DNA of 49,152 nt from Clostridiales bacterium (lineage in GTDB: Bacteria; Bacillota; Clostridia; Saccharofermentanales; Saccharofermentanaceae): assembly GCA_017513085.1 (NCBI GenBank), contig JAFWDK010000035.1:1-49152 (forward strand). Direction: 5' to 3'. The first letter of the stretch is position 1; the number at the start of each line of letters is the position of its first letter. The notes beneath the pieces were generated by a model. The model was not told where the DNA came from. It searched no databases and saw only the letters and a program-made list of their open reading frames with translations. Below, piece after piece: positions 23,866 through 32,493 of this stretch. The translations under genes and the position numbers were made by a program.

Positions 23866-24792
23866 TCACTGGTGCGGTACGTAGAACTCCTTTTCCACAT
23901 CCTCGACGGCAAGAAGATTCGTAAGTTCCTCTTCCGTGACATCCTGGAGATGGCCGATCACGACGCAATCGATGATGTGAGCCTTGTAGACGATCGCAAA
24001 TTCCAGCTTACCATACCGGATGATATCACCCGGCTTGACCTCAACGGTGGTGATCTCTTCTTTATAGATCTTCTCCGCAATCCAGCAGCTCTTCTCGTTT
24101 CCGCCGACATCTTTCATTGTTCCTAAAGAAAATGCCGTGTTCTGGCGTTTCATGATCTCCTGCGAAGTGGCATTGTTCTCCATAACGACCTTGAACTCGC
24201 GATCGCCGATGGACAGGACCGGCATCTTGTCAGGATCGATGGCATCTTCATCCACAACGATGTCGATGGTCAGATCATCATATACCGTAACAATATAGTA
24301 CTTCCTGTCTTCGAGGCAATTACCTTCCTGCAACGTCTCTTCGACTGTCATTTTAGTCGTTCCCGGCTTTACTCCCATAAAAATGTAGGTATAGGTGAAT
24401 CCTGCCCCGTTCATCTTGTCATGATCCGGATCACGGTATTTCTTGTCATACTCGATCTTAACGATTGAACTATCCTCAAAGGTGAATTCATATCTCGGTC
24501 CGCCACCATCAAAAGAAGACAACGTCCACTTTATTTCTTTCTTGCCACTAGTCTTCGGATCTGTATTTGTCATATTGCTGGTCGCTCCTGTGGTATCTTC
24601 GGTAACTCCGCTCTCTCCGGCCGTCTCAGTAGTCTCCGCACTCTCACTGCTTTCCGCAATAGTCGTCGCACTCGTACGGCTGGTCCTCGTATCCGATGCA
24701 TCCGTATCTTTCGACGTACAACCCAAAAGCCCTAAGCCGGCAGCCGCAAGCACAAGCCCCGATGCGGCCAACAACCTTTTAACACTTTTCAT
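23866..24792 (-). CDS. Lipoprotein of unknown function
   Basis: 308 residues from the ATG at 24792, chosen for GAGGGAG just upstream; the longer frame to 24864 has no site. Lipobox LGLLGC (Cys ~24) follows a hydrophobic signal. Residues ~25-85 are Ser/Thr/Glu-rich spacer. The rest has beta-rich character with repeated motifs such as YYIVTVYDDLTIDIVVDED. The C-terminal part resembles two small beta domains. No family named. It should be anchored on the outer face of the membrane. Confidence 0.8.
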   Translation of the reverse strand: MKSVKRLLAASGLVLAAAGLGLLGCTSKDTDASDTRTSRTSATTIAESSESAETTETAGESGVTEDTTGATSNMTNTDPKTSGKKEIKWTLSSFDGGGPRYEFTFEDSSIVKIEYDKKYRDPDHDKMNGAGFTYTYIFMGVKPGTTKMTVEETLQEGNCLEDRKYYIVTVYDDLTIDIVVDEDAIDPDKMPVLSIGDREFKVVMENNATSQEIMKRQNTAFSLGTMKDVGGNEKSCWIAEKIYKEEITTVEVKPGDIIRYGKLEFAIVYKAHIIDCVVIGHLQDVTEEELTNLLAVEDVEKEFYVPHQ

Positions 24793-24878
24793 TTCTACTC
24801 CCTCGCAAACCGACCGTCCCCGCGGGAACCCGGCAGATACCGCTTCCCGCGAGGCACAGATCAAATCATTCCCTCACT

Positions 24879-24884
24879 ATTATA
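24879..24884 (-). promoter_or_regulatory. Putative -10 of lipoprotein gene
   Basis: TATAAT on the minus strand, ~87 bp before the ATG at 24792. No clear -35. It lies in the 121-bp gap after rtcB. Confidence 0.4.
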
Positions 24885-24913
24885 TCGTTTGTCGAAGGCC
24901 AGGTACACTACTA

Positions 24914-26119
24914 TCACGAAGCCTTGAAATTGTAGACCGGCTTCATGATGTCGAGGATGTCCACGGAATCCGCGATCACATCTACGATGTCGCCCAGAGA
25001 CTTGTACGCCATGGGCGCTTCGTCCAAAGTCTGCGGGGTGACGGAAGTCGTGTAGATGCCTGCCATTTCAGCCTTATAGGTATCCATGTCCAGTTTTTCC
25101 CTTGCCGCAGAACGCGAAAGGATACGACCGGCACCGTGCGGCGCCGAGTAATTCCACTCCGGATTGCCACGGCCCACCGCGATCACCGAGCCATCACGCA
25201 TGTTGATCGGAATCAGGACCTTCTCACCCGCATGCGCCGCGATCGCGCCCTTTCTCAGGATCATCTCATCGGTATCGATATAATTGTGTACCGTGTGAAA
25301 AGCACTTTTCCCGGTCATTCCGGTTCTTTCCAGGAGGATCTCAGCCATTTTTTCACGGTTTCTCACCGCAAACTTCTGGCAGATCTCCACATCATGCAGA
25401 TAGTCCTCCAGGAAGGAGCCGTAAAGCCAGCACAACTCCTCAGGAACCGTCAGGACCTGTTCATCGTACTCCTTGGCCAGCGCCCGGAGAGAAGACTCGA
25501 TCTCCTTTCTACGACCCTCTTCCTTATACGTACGGATCAGCTCTTCCTTCTTCTTGAAATACTCCTCCTTGCCCTTATGCAGGTCTACGGCGAGGCCCTG
25601 GTAGAACTCCGCCACCTGCTTGCCCAGGTTACGGCTGCCGGAGTGGATCACGAGATAAAACGTACCATCCGAAGAGCGGTCGATCTCGATAAAGTGATTG
25701 CCTCCGCCAAGCGTACCGAGCGATCTCTGCAGATACCTGGTATTCTTGAGGTTACGGAAGCAGCGCAACTCGGTAAGATCGAACTTCTCGACCTTGCCCT
25801 CCCAGACATTCATGCCGGAAGGAATGAAATGCGCGGCCTCATCGATACGCGCGAAATCCAGAGATCGCGCGGAGAGCTCGACTGTGTACATGCCGCAGCC
25901 GATGTCGACGCCTACGATATTCGGGCAGACCTTGTCGCCCACCGTCATTGTAGTACCGATCGTGCAGCCTTTGCCGGAATGCACGTCCGGCATGATGCGC
26001 ACCTTCTGGCCGGAAGTTAACTCATAATCGCACATCTTGCGGATCTGCTCGATGGCTTCGTCTTCCACCACCTTCGCGTAGCAGATCGCCGTATTTAATT
26101 TTCCTTTTATTTCAAACAT
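24914..26119 (-). CDS. rtcB: RNA-splicing ligase RtcB
   Basis: 401 residues from the ATG at 26119 (MFEIKGK), selected because GAGG lies 8 nt upstream; two earlier ATGs (26140, 26125) are poorly spaced. Conserved RtcB motifs: MPDVHSGKGCTIG, VGVDIGCGM with the metal-binding Cys, LGGGNHFIE, HSGSRNLGKQ, and the C-terminal APHGAGRILSRSAAR near the guanylylated His region. The enzyme joins 2',3'-cyclic phosphate or 3'-phosphate RNA ends to 5'-OH ends with GTP and Mn2+. It follows the DUF2828 gene by 27 nt, so it is the second gene of an RNA-repair operon. No RtcA or archease gene is adjacent. Confidence 0.96.
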   Translation of the reverse strand: MFEIKGKLNTAICYAKVVEDEAIEQIRKMCDYELTSGQKVRIMPDVHSGKGCTIGTTMTVGDKVCPNIVGVDIGCGMYTVELSARSLDFARIDEAAHFIPSGMNVWEGKVEKFDLTELRCFRNLKNTRYLQRSLGTLGGGNHFIEIDRSSDGTFYLVIHSGSRNLGKQVAEFYQGLAVDLHKGKEEYFKKKEELIRTYKEEGRRKEIESSLRALAKEYDEQVLTVPEELCWLYGSFLEDYLHDVEICQKFAVRNREKMAEILLERTGMTGKSAFHTVHNYIDTDEMILRKGAIAAHAGEKVLIPINMRDGSVIAVGRGNPEWNYSAPHGAGRILSRSAAREKLDMDTYKAEMAGIYTTSVTPQTLDEAPMAYKSLGDIVDVIADSVDILDIMKPVYNFKAS

Positions 26120-26146
26120 TTTCATTACCTCTAACATCATGCCGGA

Positions 26147-27637
26147 TCACGCTGTGATCCCATTATATCTCGGGCTGTTTAAGACCTTTAACATAAAAGA
26201 ATACGGGTCGATTTTTCCCGAAGTGACCATAGAGAAAAGCATCGGTGTAACACCGCTCAGCAGGACCACGCCCTGCTCATTGCTTCTCACCGGGACTTGC
26301 TGGTGTCTGGCGCATACATTCCAGAAGATCAGTTGCGGCAGCTTATAGCCTGCACGCTCGAATCTCTCTTTCGCGGCCTCGAAATTGGTCATCTCCGCAT
26401 TTTTCGCACAGAAGTTAAACTCCATATCCGAGATCAGGAAGATCCTCTTCGGGAGGTCTTTCTGCTTCAGGTGATACTTCACCGCGGTGTCCAGGATCAG
26501 GTCAAAGACCGCCTCGACATTCGTATCCGCCACCTCGCTTTTGGAAGTCACGTAACGCAATTTCTCGACGAAGGTTTTGCCCTTGATCTCGATCAATTGC
26601 GGTCTTCTTGAAAAAGAGATGTAGTGGTTCTTGAAGACACCCTCATTTCTCTCCGCGAAGTACAGACCCAAAGAAAGCGCGACAGCCGCCGGGTAAGCAC
26701 CCGCGCAAGTTGAATACATGGAACCGGAAGTATCGATGACCGCCAGCGAATCCTTCGCACAAGGAAACTCCGGCAACGAAGACCAGGTCGCGTTCAGTGC
26801 TTTTGCCTCGGAAGAGGAAATCGACACGAAGCTCCGCGTATTGTAATCCCAGTTCAGATACGGCAGGATCAGCTCATACGGAGATACATTCTCCGCGTTC
26901 AGGTACGCCTTGCCCTCGGAAACCGCGGACAGGTAAGCGTTGTATCTCTCGCCGTCATTTCTGAAGAAGGCCTTTCTATACTTAAAAAGCGCTCTCGACG
27001 GTTGTGTCTCGTAGTCGAACGTGTAGTCTTTCTCTCTCAGGTTGTTCTCCAGGATACGGATCGCACCTCTCAGCTTCGTCAGCGTTTTTCTGTACTGCTC
27101 CTCGGACATATCCAGTGCTTTGGCCATTTTTTTGCCTTGCGCGCGGGTCTTTTGGGAAGACGCGTTGATGGACGGCAGCCACTTGCCCAAAAGCGTGGTC
27201 GGTCTGTCTTTCTCCAGTGCCGCCAAATCAACGGTCAAGACTCTTTTTACCTCAGAGATCATGGCCGCCTCGGCCGGCGTGCCGAACAAAGACAGCAAGT
27301 CGTCATATCTGCCAAGCTCGCTGAAGAAGAAGATATTTTTCTCCAGGGACTTCGGCGACACAAACGCCAGCCAGTGCACGATCGTGCGGAAGACTCTTCT
27401 CTCGCCCAGACCGCCGCGGATATCTCTTGTGAAGAACAGGAGCTTCATGGCAGTGTCCGCATCCTCGTCGAATGCTTTTTGGAAACGAGCGAGGATATCG
27501 GCTTTTGAAGCCTGTCTCAGCGCACCGGCGCAGGAGAACATATCCAGGCAGGCGGAGTCCGTCGTCTCGTACGTTACGGCACCATTCTCTGTATACGTCA
27601 TATTTACTTTTGTCTCTCTCTTTAAGAACTCCAACAT
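26147..27637 (-). CDS. DUF2828/TROVE-vWA (Ro60-like) protein
   Basis: 496 residues from the ATG at 27637 (GGAG 8 nt upstream); an in-frame GTG at 27646 overlaps that site. An all-helical N-terminal part (~10-290, TRDIRGGLGERRVFRTIVHW, the RGGxGER-type motif) resembles the HEAT-repeat ring of TROVE/DUF2828 proteins. A vWA domain follows with MIDAS DTSGSM (302-307). Ro60-type proteins bind misfolded RNAs and Y RNAs. Its place with RtcB and after two tRNA-like elements supports an RNA quality-control role. It is the DUF2828 type rather than canonical Rsr, judged by motif layout. Confidence 0.85.
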   Translation of the reverse strand: MLEFLKRETKVNMTYTENGAVTYETTDSACLDMFSCAGALRQASKADILARFQKAFDEDADTAMKLLFFTRDIRGGLGERRVFRTIVHWLAFVSPKSLEKNIFFFSELGRYDDLLSLFGTPAEAAMISEVKRVLTVDLAALEKDRPTTLLGKWLPSINASSQKTRAQGKKMAKALDMSEEQYRKTLTKLRGAIRILENNLREKDYTFDYETQPSRALFKYRKAFFRNDGERYNAYLSAVSEGKAYLNAENVSPYELILPYLNWDYNTRSFVSISSSEAKALNATWSSLPEFPCAKDSLAVIDTSGSMYSTCAGAYPAAVALSLGLYFAERNEGVFKNHYISFSRRPQLIEIKGKTFVEKLRYVTSKSEVADTNVEAVFDLILDTAVKYHLKQKDLPKRIFLISDMEFNFCAKNAEMTNFEAAKERFERAGYKLPQLIFWNVCARHQQVPVRSNEQGVVLLSGVTPMLFSMVTSGKIDPYSFMLKVLNSPRYNGITA

Positions 27638-27665
27638 AAGCTCCACTCCTTTATCTTTAAGTTAC

Positions 27666-27735
27666 AAGGCACTGCAAGATTCGAACTTGTATTTGATTTG
27701 GATAATCATTCACCGACAATTGCTGTAAGTGCCTT
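27666..27735 (-). ncRNA. tRNA-like RNA element 2 (proximal), Y-RNA-like
   Basis: 70 nt. Closing 8-bp stem AAGGCACT / AGTGCCTT. Inside: TACAGCAA, a D-loop-like GTCGGTGA, a 5-bp stem with 5-nt loop (TGATT-ATCCA-AATCA), then a T-arm with loop TTCGAAT (ACAAG/CTTGC, one mismatch) that joins the closing stem directly as in tRNA. No CCA end and no standard anticodon arm. It lies 28 nt before the DUF2828 ATG. Element 1 is 3 nt upstream with a shared design. Confidence 0.6.
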
Positions 27736-27738
27736 TAC

Positions 27739-27799
27739 AAGACGCGGTTTTTAGAATGCTTTACCACATAAAGATCTGTCAGTTTGCTGTACGCGTCTT
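27739..27799 (-). ncRNA. tRNA-like RNA element 1 (distal), Y-RNA-like
   Basis: 61 nt. Closing 8-bp stem AAGACGCG / CGCGTCTT. It shares TACAGCAA after the stem with element 2, and a 5-bp stem with 5-nt loop (CTTTA-TGTGG-TAAAG). A TTCTAAA loop-like segment stands where element 2 has its T-loop, but without a T stem. The two closing stems differ at three positions, all with compensatory changes. Both are followed by CTTGTAA/GTAA. Confidence 0.55.
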
Positions 27800-27811
27800 T
27801 GTTATGTCTCC

Positions 27812-27839
27812 ATTCTACCCACCTGTGATTTTTCTTCAC
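27812..27839 (-). promoter_or_regulatory. Putative promoter of tRNA-like/DUF2828/RtcB operon
   Basis: Minus strand GTGAAG (27839-27834), 16-bp spacer, TAGAAT (27817-27812). The predicted start falls ~6-10 nt before element 1, so the tRNA-like RNAs would form the 5' end of the transcript. No sigma-54-type GG-N10-GC site was seen. Confidence 0.4.
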
Positions 27840-27859
27840 GGAAAAAAAGTTGCGAACTG

Positions 27860-27868
27860 TGCTACAAT
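27860..27868 (+). promoter_or_regulatory. Extended -10 promoter of PHP gene
   Basis: TGC-TACAAT, 39 bp before the ATG at 27908; no good -35. It is back to back with the RNA-repair promoter. Confidence 0.45.
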
Positions 27869-27907
27869 GTATGCGAAGTTTTTGAAAAGCACGGAGATCT
27901 CAGGCTT

Positions 27908-28780
27908 ATGGCGGATTTACGAAAGATCGATCTACACATGCATTCCAAGGTTTCGGACGGCACCGACTCGCCGGAAGATCTGGTGGAGAAGGTTCGGGAA
28001 GCAGGTTTTTCCACATTTGCCGTGACCGATCACGACACACTCGAAAGTATCCCGATGATCCGGGCGGCAATAAAAGAAGGCGACCCGCGTTACATCTGCG
28101 GCGTGGAATTCTCCTGTAAAGACGAACAAGGCCGGTACCACATCCTCGGCTACGGCTTCGATCCCGATTCTTCGGCGATCCACGACATCGTTTCGGCCGG
28201 GCACGATTACCGCATCAAGAAGTTTCTCGCGCGTGTCGATATTCTAGAGCAAAAGCACTCGATCACTTTCCCTTCGGAGGAGATCGAGGGTCTGCTTGCT
28301 CTGGGCAACCCCGGCCGTCTGCACCTGGCCAATCTCATGATCGATCACGGCTACGTCAGCTCCCGCGGCGAAGCTTTTGACCGGTATCTGAATAATCTTC
28401 ATGTAGAAGGACTCTACTTTCCGCCGGAAGACGCGATCCGTCACATCCTTGCGGCCGGCGGCGTGCCGGTTATGGCACATCCGGTATACGGCAGCGGCGG
28501 AGAGGAAGTCTTCGGGCACGATCTGGAGCGTCGCGTGATCCGTCTGAAAGACGCAGGACTCTGTGGCCTGGAAGCGTTCTACTCGCGCTACACGCCGGAG
28601 CTTCGCGATATGGTTTTAGATCTGGCTGATAAATATGATCTGTTCGCCACCGCCGGCAGTGACTACCACGGCGCGCACAAAAAAGTCGCACTCGGCGACA
28701 TCGGCCCGTTGCCGGAAGAGGAAGCGGTGCTGACAAAATGGGAAAAATCGCTCGATGCGTTCCTTGAGAAGGTGCTCTGA
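27908..28780 (+). CDS. PHP-domain phosphoesterase (YciV/RNase AM-like)
   Basis: 290 residues. Metal-binding PHP motifs in order: DLHMHS (8-13), TDHDT (~40), GVEFS (~65), a mid-domain His, VMAHPV (~196) and GSDYHG (~256). Members include YciV, a 3',5'-nucleotide bisphosphatase/5'-3' exoribonuclease; domain length and motif order match. Substrate here is not known. It is divergent from the tRNA-like/DUF2828/RtcB operon, with a gap of only ~110 bp between the RNA elements and its ATG, so a link to RNA turnover is plausible. Confidence 0.85.
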   Translation: MADLRKIDLHMHSKVSDGTDSPEDLVEKVREAGFSTFAVTDHDTLESIPMIRAAIKEGDPRYICGVEFSCKDEQGRYHILGYGFDPDSSAIHDIVSAGHDYRIKKFLARVDILEQKHSITFPSEEIEGLLALGNPGRLHLANLMIDHGYVSSRGEAFDRYLNNLHVEGLYFPPEDAIRHILAAGGVPVMAHPVYGSGGEEVFGHDLERRVIRLKDAGLCGLEAFYSRYTPELRDMVLDLADKYDLFATAGSDYHGAHKKVALGDIGPLPEEEAVLTKWEKSLDAFLEKVL

Positions 28781-28798
28781 GCGACCGGTTGAGCGACT

Positions 28799-29815
28799 TT
28801 ATTCTGCCTCGCTCCGTTCCATCGCCTGCTGATCCAACGTCCCTTGGTCCAGCGCCTGCTGCTTCAACAGCCGCTCGCGCATGAGGTCCACAAAGTGTTC
28901 CGGCTCGCGCACGCGCACTAAAGGCCCGAATCCCAGGAGCCGGATGACCATCTCGGTCTCGTCATTTCTGTCATATAACAATGTTACCCGGTAGTTTTTC
29001 TCGTCTAACTTCTCCGCCCGACGCTCAAAATGCGCAAAATGCAGCATCACACGGTCCAGTGCTTTTCGCTCGTCAAGGAGATCAAAAACGACCTGATCCT
29101 GATGCGGGCGGGTCTGCTTCCGCTCCGTCATCCACGGCTCGACCTCGCAAAGCTCGCACGAATCGATGCGCGCCAGGTTGATGATGTCGCTTCGGTGCGA
29201 CGCACGGCCGAACAGCCGGAACTTGTCGTCCTTCTCGGAATACTCGAGGTGTGACGGCAGCGTCGTGATCTGCATCAAGTGCCCGTAGCGGTTTCTGACC
29301 TCCAGGCGGAGCGCTTTCTTCTCACGCAGCGCTTCCAGAACCGTCGCAAAATGCGCGCGATACGCGGGATCCTCATACGGATCGCCGTCTGCATAGCGGT
29401 CAAACACACAATAATCTTCCTTCGCAAAAAGCACTTTCTCGTCGGGATACGGGAGCGGCACGGTCGCTTCGTGTGTCTCCGCATCCGCATCGCCATCTTC
29501 GCCGGTCTCTGCCATTTCCGTTCCTTTCAGGAAAAGCAACATGCGCGGGTCCTGACTGATCGCGTTGATCCACTCTTTCTGAAGTTTGGTCAGCGGCATT
29601 GTCGGTGCGGCGTGAAGCGGCGTGGTGCCGTCTTTCCGCAGTAGCGGCCAGCGGCTTTCAGAGAGCGCCGGAAGGATCGCGAGCGCGCTCTCATCAAATG
29701 CATTTTCCGCGATGATCCTCCGCATCTCTTCGGTCGTGACAGGATGCGAAACGGCCTCGCGCAGGATCCTTGCCACCGCGTTATAGTAGGCGCTGTAAAG
29801 CTCACTGAAGATCAT
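28799..29815 (-). CDS. WYL-domain protein (second of tandem pair)
   Basis: 338 residues. N-terminal helical region ~1-110, then a WYL-type region ~140-240 (KKALRLEVRNRYGHLMQITT, RIDSCELCEVEPW) and a WCX-like C-terminal extension ~240-325 with RVTLLYDRNDETEMVIRLLG. WYL domains bind nucleic acid or other ligands and often control defence or DNA-damage genes. The ATG overlaps the stop of the upstream WYL gene (ATGA), so the two are made together, possibly as a heterodimer. No clear HTH is visible in this protein. Confidence 0.78.
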   Translation of the reverse strand: MIFSELYSAYYNAVARILREAVSHPVTTEEMRRIIAENAFDESALAILPALSESRWPLLRKDGTTPLHAAPTMPLTKLQKEWINAISQDPRMLLFLKGTEMAETGEDGDADAETHEATVPLPYPDEKVLFAKEDYCVFDRYADGDPYEDPAYRAHFATVLEALREKKALRLEVRNRYGHLMQITTLPSHLEYSEKDDKFRLFGRASHRSDIINLARIDSCELCEVEPWMTERKQTRPHQDQVVFDLLDERKALDRVMLHFAHFERRAEKLDEKNYRVTLLYDRNDETEMVIRLLGFGPLVRVREPEHFVDLMRERLLKQQALDQGTLDQQAMERSEAE

Positions 29816-31152
29816 GAAGGCTCACCGCCTTTCTCATTTCGCATCGAGTTTTCATCGAGCGTTGCCGGATCGGTCAGCTGAGTCGAACTTTCATCGAGCG
29901 TAGACGGATCGGTCAGTCCATACAAACTATACATTTTCTCGATATCTTTTTCGAATCTCTCCTGCAGTTTCGCATTGGAAAACTGAACGTCTTTCAGACG
30001 CCCGATAAACGTCCGGATCCACGGTACAAGCTCGCTGCTGTCGAAGACGTCGGCTGAGAAACGGCTTGTATTCTTATCGATCCGTTCCACTGTGCCGACA
30101 CGCTTCTCGCGCTCGAGGCGCTGATGGATGAAATCCTCATTATTCTCATACCGCACGGTAAATTCCACATGCTCCATCCGGCTGCCCGACCAACTCTGCG
30201 TGCTGACGCCCCAGATGTTCGGCTCCATGGCCGCAAGTTTTTTTCTGTGCGCCTCGAACTCCGGGCATGGTCCTCCGCTCTTGACCGACACGATGTGGTC
30301 CAGACGCATCGACGTGATCCGCCGCGCGTCGTAGCCGTAGGCCATCAGATACTGCCGGCCGCTCTGCACGCTGATGCGCACCTGAAGCGGCACGAAGATC
30401 CCGCTCGACGAACGCTTCTCTTTCGGCAGGTATGTCTCGAGCGTCACGAAGCTTTTTTCCCGCATTGCGTCAAAAAGCGCGCACATGATCTCGCTGTCCA
30501 TCGCTGCCGTGATGTAGTGATGTTTGAATGTGAAAAGGCTTGCTTCTTTTTCTTGCTTGTCCGCGCAAAAAGCACCGATCACGCCGAGTGGAGCGATTTC
30601 CGAGAAGTAGTGCAGCACCTGTGCGTCGATGCTCCCGAAGCCTTCCGCGCGGCGGTAATACACGGTCTTCCCTTCCTTTTCGGAAAGCACGATACCCTCT
30701 TCCTGATACTCTTTCAATTTCTTCCGAATCGTGGATTCGTCGAATGTCCTTGCTCCGGGATACATGCCCAGGTACTTGTCGACTTGTTGCACGATCTCGC
30801 CAAGCGACCACGCGCGTGGCATTTCTCCCGTCTTCTCCGGTGCGAGGATGTCCATCAAAAGAAAATGCAGCGTGATGTCGCCATCGGTGAAACTCTTGGC
30901 CTTCCAGGCCTTATAAAACGGATTATGCTTTCCGCTTCGGCTGTCGATAGTGATCGCAACAGATTTGCCGTCAGACGTATTCTGAAAATGCATATAGTCC
31001 GAAAGCCAACTCTCGATCCGGCGGCGCTCATCGTCATAGGTACGAGTGCTTTTGGCGTCGAAATCTTCACGGCTTTTGAAACCGTAGACATAAAAATCGC
31101 GCATATACTCGCGGATCTTATTGAAGTTTTTCACAAGTTCGCTATACGGCAT
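29812..31152 (-). CDS. WYL-domain transcriptional regulator (first of tandem pair)
   Basis: 446 residues. N-terminal region ~1-75 (KNFNKIREYMRDFYVYGFKS), a winged-helix segment ~88-170 (ESTIRKKLKEYQEEGIVLSE), then a WYL domain ~240-320 with PLQVRISVQSGRQYLMAYGY and a WCX-like extension ~330-410. The C-terminal ~35 residues are repetitive (DPSTLDESS, DPATLDENS). GAGGAC precedes the ATG. A PafB/PafC-like tandem arrangement is suggested by context only. It may regulate the neighbouring RNA-repair locus. Confidence 0.8.
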   Translation of the reverse strand: MPYSELVKNFNKIREYMRDFYVYGFKSREDFDAKSTRTYDDERRRIESWLSDYMHFQNTSDGKSVAITIDSRSGKHNPFYKAWKAKSFTDGDITLHFLLMDILAPEKTGEMPRAWSLGEIVQQVDKYLGMYPGARTFDESTIRKKLKEYQEEGIVLSEKEGKTVYYRRAEGFGSIDAQVLHYFSEIAPLGVIGAFCADKQEKEASLFTFKHHYITAAMDSEIMCALFDAMREKSFVTLETYLPKEKRSSSGIFVPLQVRISVQSGRQYLMAYGYDARRITSMRLDHIVSVKSGGPCPEFEAHRKKLAAMEPNIWGVSTQSWSGSRMEHVEFTVRYENNEDFIHQRLEREKRVGTVERIDKNTSRFSADVFDSSELVPWIRTFIGRLKDVQFSNAKLQERFEKDIEKMYSLYGLTDPSTLDESSTQLTDPATLDENSMRNEKGGEPS

Positions 31153-31235
31153 CTTCTGTCCTCGCCAAACACTTCCTTCGGAGATCCTCTATTTTGCGGC
31201 CACCGCTTTGGCTTCGCGCTTCGGCCGTTGGCTTG

Positions 31236-32384
31236 TCAGTTCAGTTCATCGAGCAACCCGAAACGGTAACCTTCGTTTTCAAGAAGCGTCAGCACCGCGT
31301 CCAGTTCCTGCACATTGGACGATGAGTCGTTGTGCATCAGCGCGATTGCTCCGTTGTGATGATAGGTCGCAAAATGATCCGTCACATAGCCCGGCGCCGG
31401 CTGGTTGTCCGGTTCGTAATCGTTGTACGCAATGCTCCAGAAAACGGTCTTGTAGCCGGCATCCGTAAGGATCGTCATCAGTTTCTTCGTATATGTTCCC
31501 TTCGGAGTGCGGAAATACGGATCAAACGCATATCCCGTCACTTCATAGAAGTATTCTGCCACATCAAATATCTCGTTCGCAATCTCTTCGACGCTTTTTG
31601 TCGTCAGATCGGTATGCGTCACCGTGTGGTTACAGACCATATGGCCCTCTTCCTTCATGCGCTTGGCATAGCCGCTGCACTCTTTCAGATACATTTTCGT
31701 GACAAAAAAACTTGCCTTCGCGTTGTGCTTCGCGAGTGTGTTCAGGATCGATTCGGTGTTGGCGGACGGGTACCCGCAGTCAAACGTCAGGTAGATCACC
31801 TTATCGCCTTCCGGCACATTGTAGTTGATGTACGCGCCGTTATACTCGCGGATATTGAAGAACTCGTACGTGCCCGAAGGGGTATGGTCCTTTTTCCTCT
31901 GGAAACACCAGCTCTCCTTCATGGTGTTATCGAGTGAATCATAGTAGCCGGCGTTGGCGATAATACTGTCGCGCAACGCATGGATCCTCGTCAGATAATC
32001 CCCCTCGCCACCATCGGACGGGATCGGCGCTTTCGTCGGCGCCGGCGGAGTTGGTTCGGGTGTTGGCTCCGGTGTGGGTGTAGGTTCCGGTGTCGGAGTA
32101 GATGTTGGCTCCGGTGTGGGCGTCGGCTCGGGAGTCGGCTCGGGAGTCGGCGTCAGAGTGGGTTCCGGTGTCGGAGTCGGCGTAGGGTCAGCGGTAGATT
32201 CCGACGTCGTATCCGTCGTCACATCCTCAGACGACACACTCGACGGAACACTGGTCGGTTCAGCCAAAGAATCGGACGCAAGTGATTTTGACGTAGAAAT
32301 CGACTTTCTATCACTGCAACCTGAAAGCGTGAACGACAGAATAACAGAAACCAGCAGAAAACCGGCAACAATTCGCTTATTCAT
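31236..32384 (-). CDS. PdaA-like polysaccharide deacetylase lipoprotein
   Basis: 382 residues from the ATG at 32384 with GGAGGAAG upstream; the track-like longer start lacks a site. Lipobox LSGC (Cys ~20), a Ser/Thr spacer, a PTPTPEPT linker ~65-115, and a NodB domain ~165-380. Motifs: LTFDCGYPS (TFDxGY as in PdaA), HMVCNHTVTH (metal His pair), PYFRTPKG and IALMHND. PdaA enzymes deacetylate MurNAc in peptidoglycan (delta-lactam formation in spore cortex), though other glycans are possible. The enzyme is anchored outside the membrane. Confidence 0.88.
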   Translation of the reverse strand: MNKRIVAGFLLVSVILSFTLSGCSDRKSISTSKSLASDSLAEPTSVPSSVSSEDVTTDTTSESTADPTPTPTPEPTLTPTPEPTPEPTPTPEPTSTPTPEPTPTPEPTPEPTPPAPTKAPIPSDGGEGDYLTRIHALRDSIIANAGYYDSLDNTMKESWCFQRKKDHTPSGTYEFFNIREYNGAYINYNVPEGDKVIYLTFDCGYPSANTESILNTLAKHNAKASFFVTKMYLKECSGYAKRMKEEGHMVCNHTVTHTDLTTKSVEEIANEIFDVAEYFYEVTGYAFDPYFRTPKGTYTKKLMTILTDAGYKTVFWSIAYNDYEPDNQPAPGYVTDHFATYHHNGAIALMHNDSSSNVQELDAVLTLLENEGYRFGLLDELN

Positions 32385-32493
32385 AGGACTTCCTCCACAA
32401 CACATCTAAGTCTAGTATACTTCATCCGCGCGAAGATTCGCTAAGAAAAGCGTCACATTTCAGTTCGGCGCGGCGGGCGCCTCGTTCGGCCTG

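Noticed and set aside
27666..27735. Functional tRNA
   Set aside because: T-arm and acceptor fit, but D-arm and anticodon arm are not standard (5-nt loop) and no CCA; kept as tRNA-like ncRNA.
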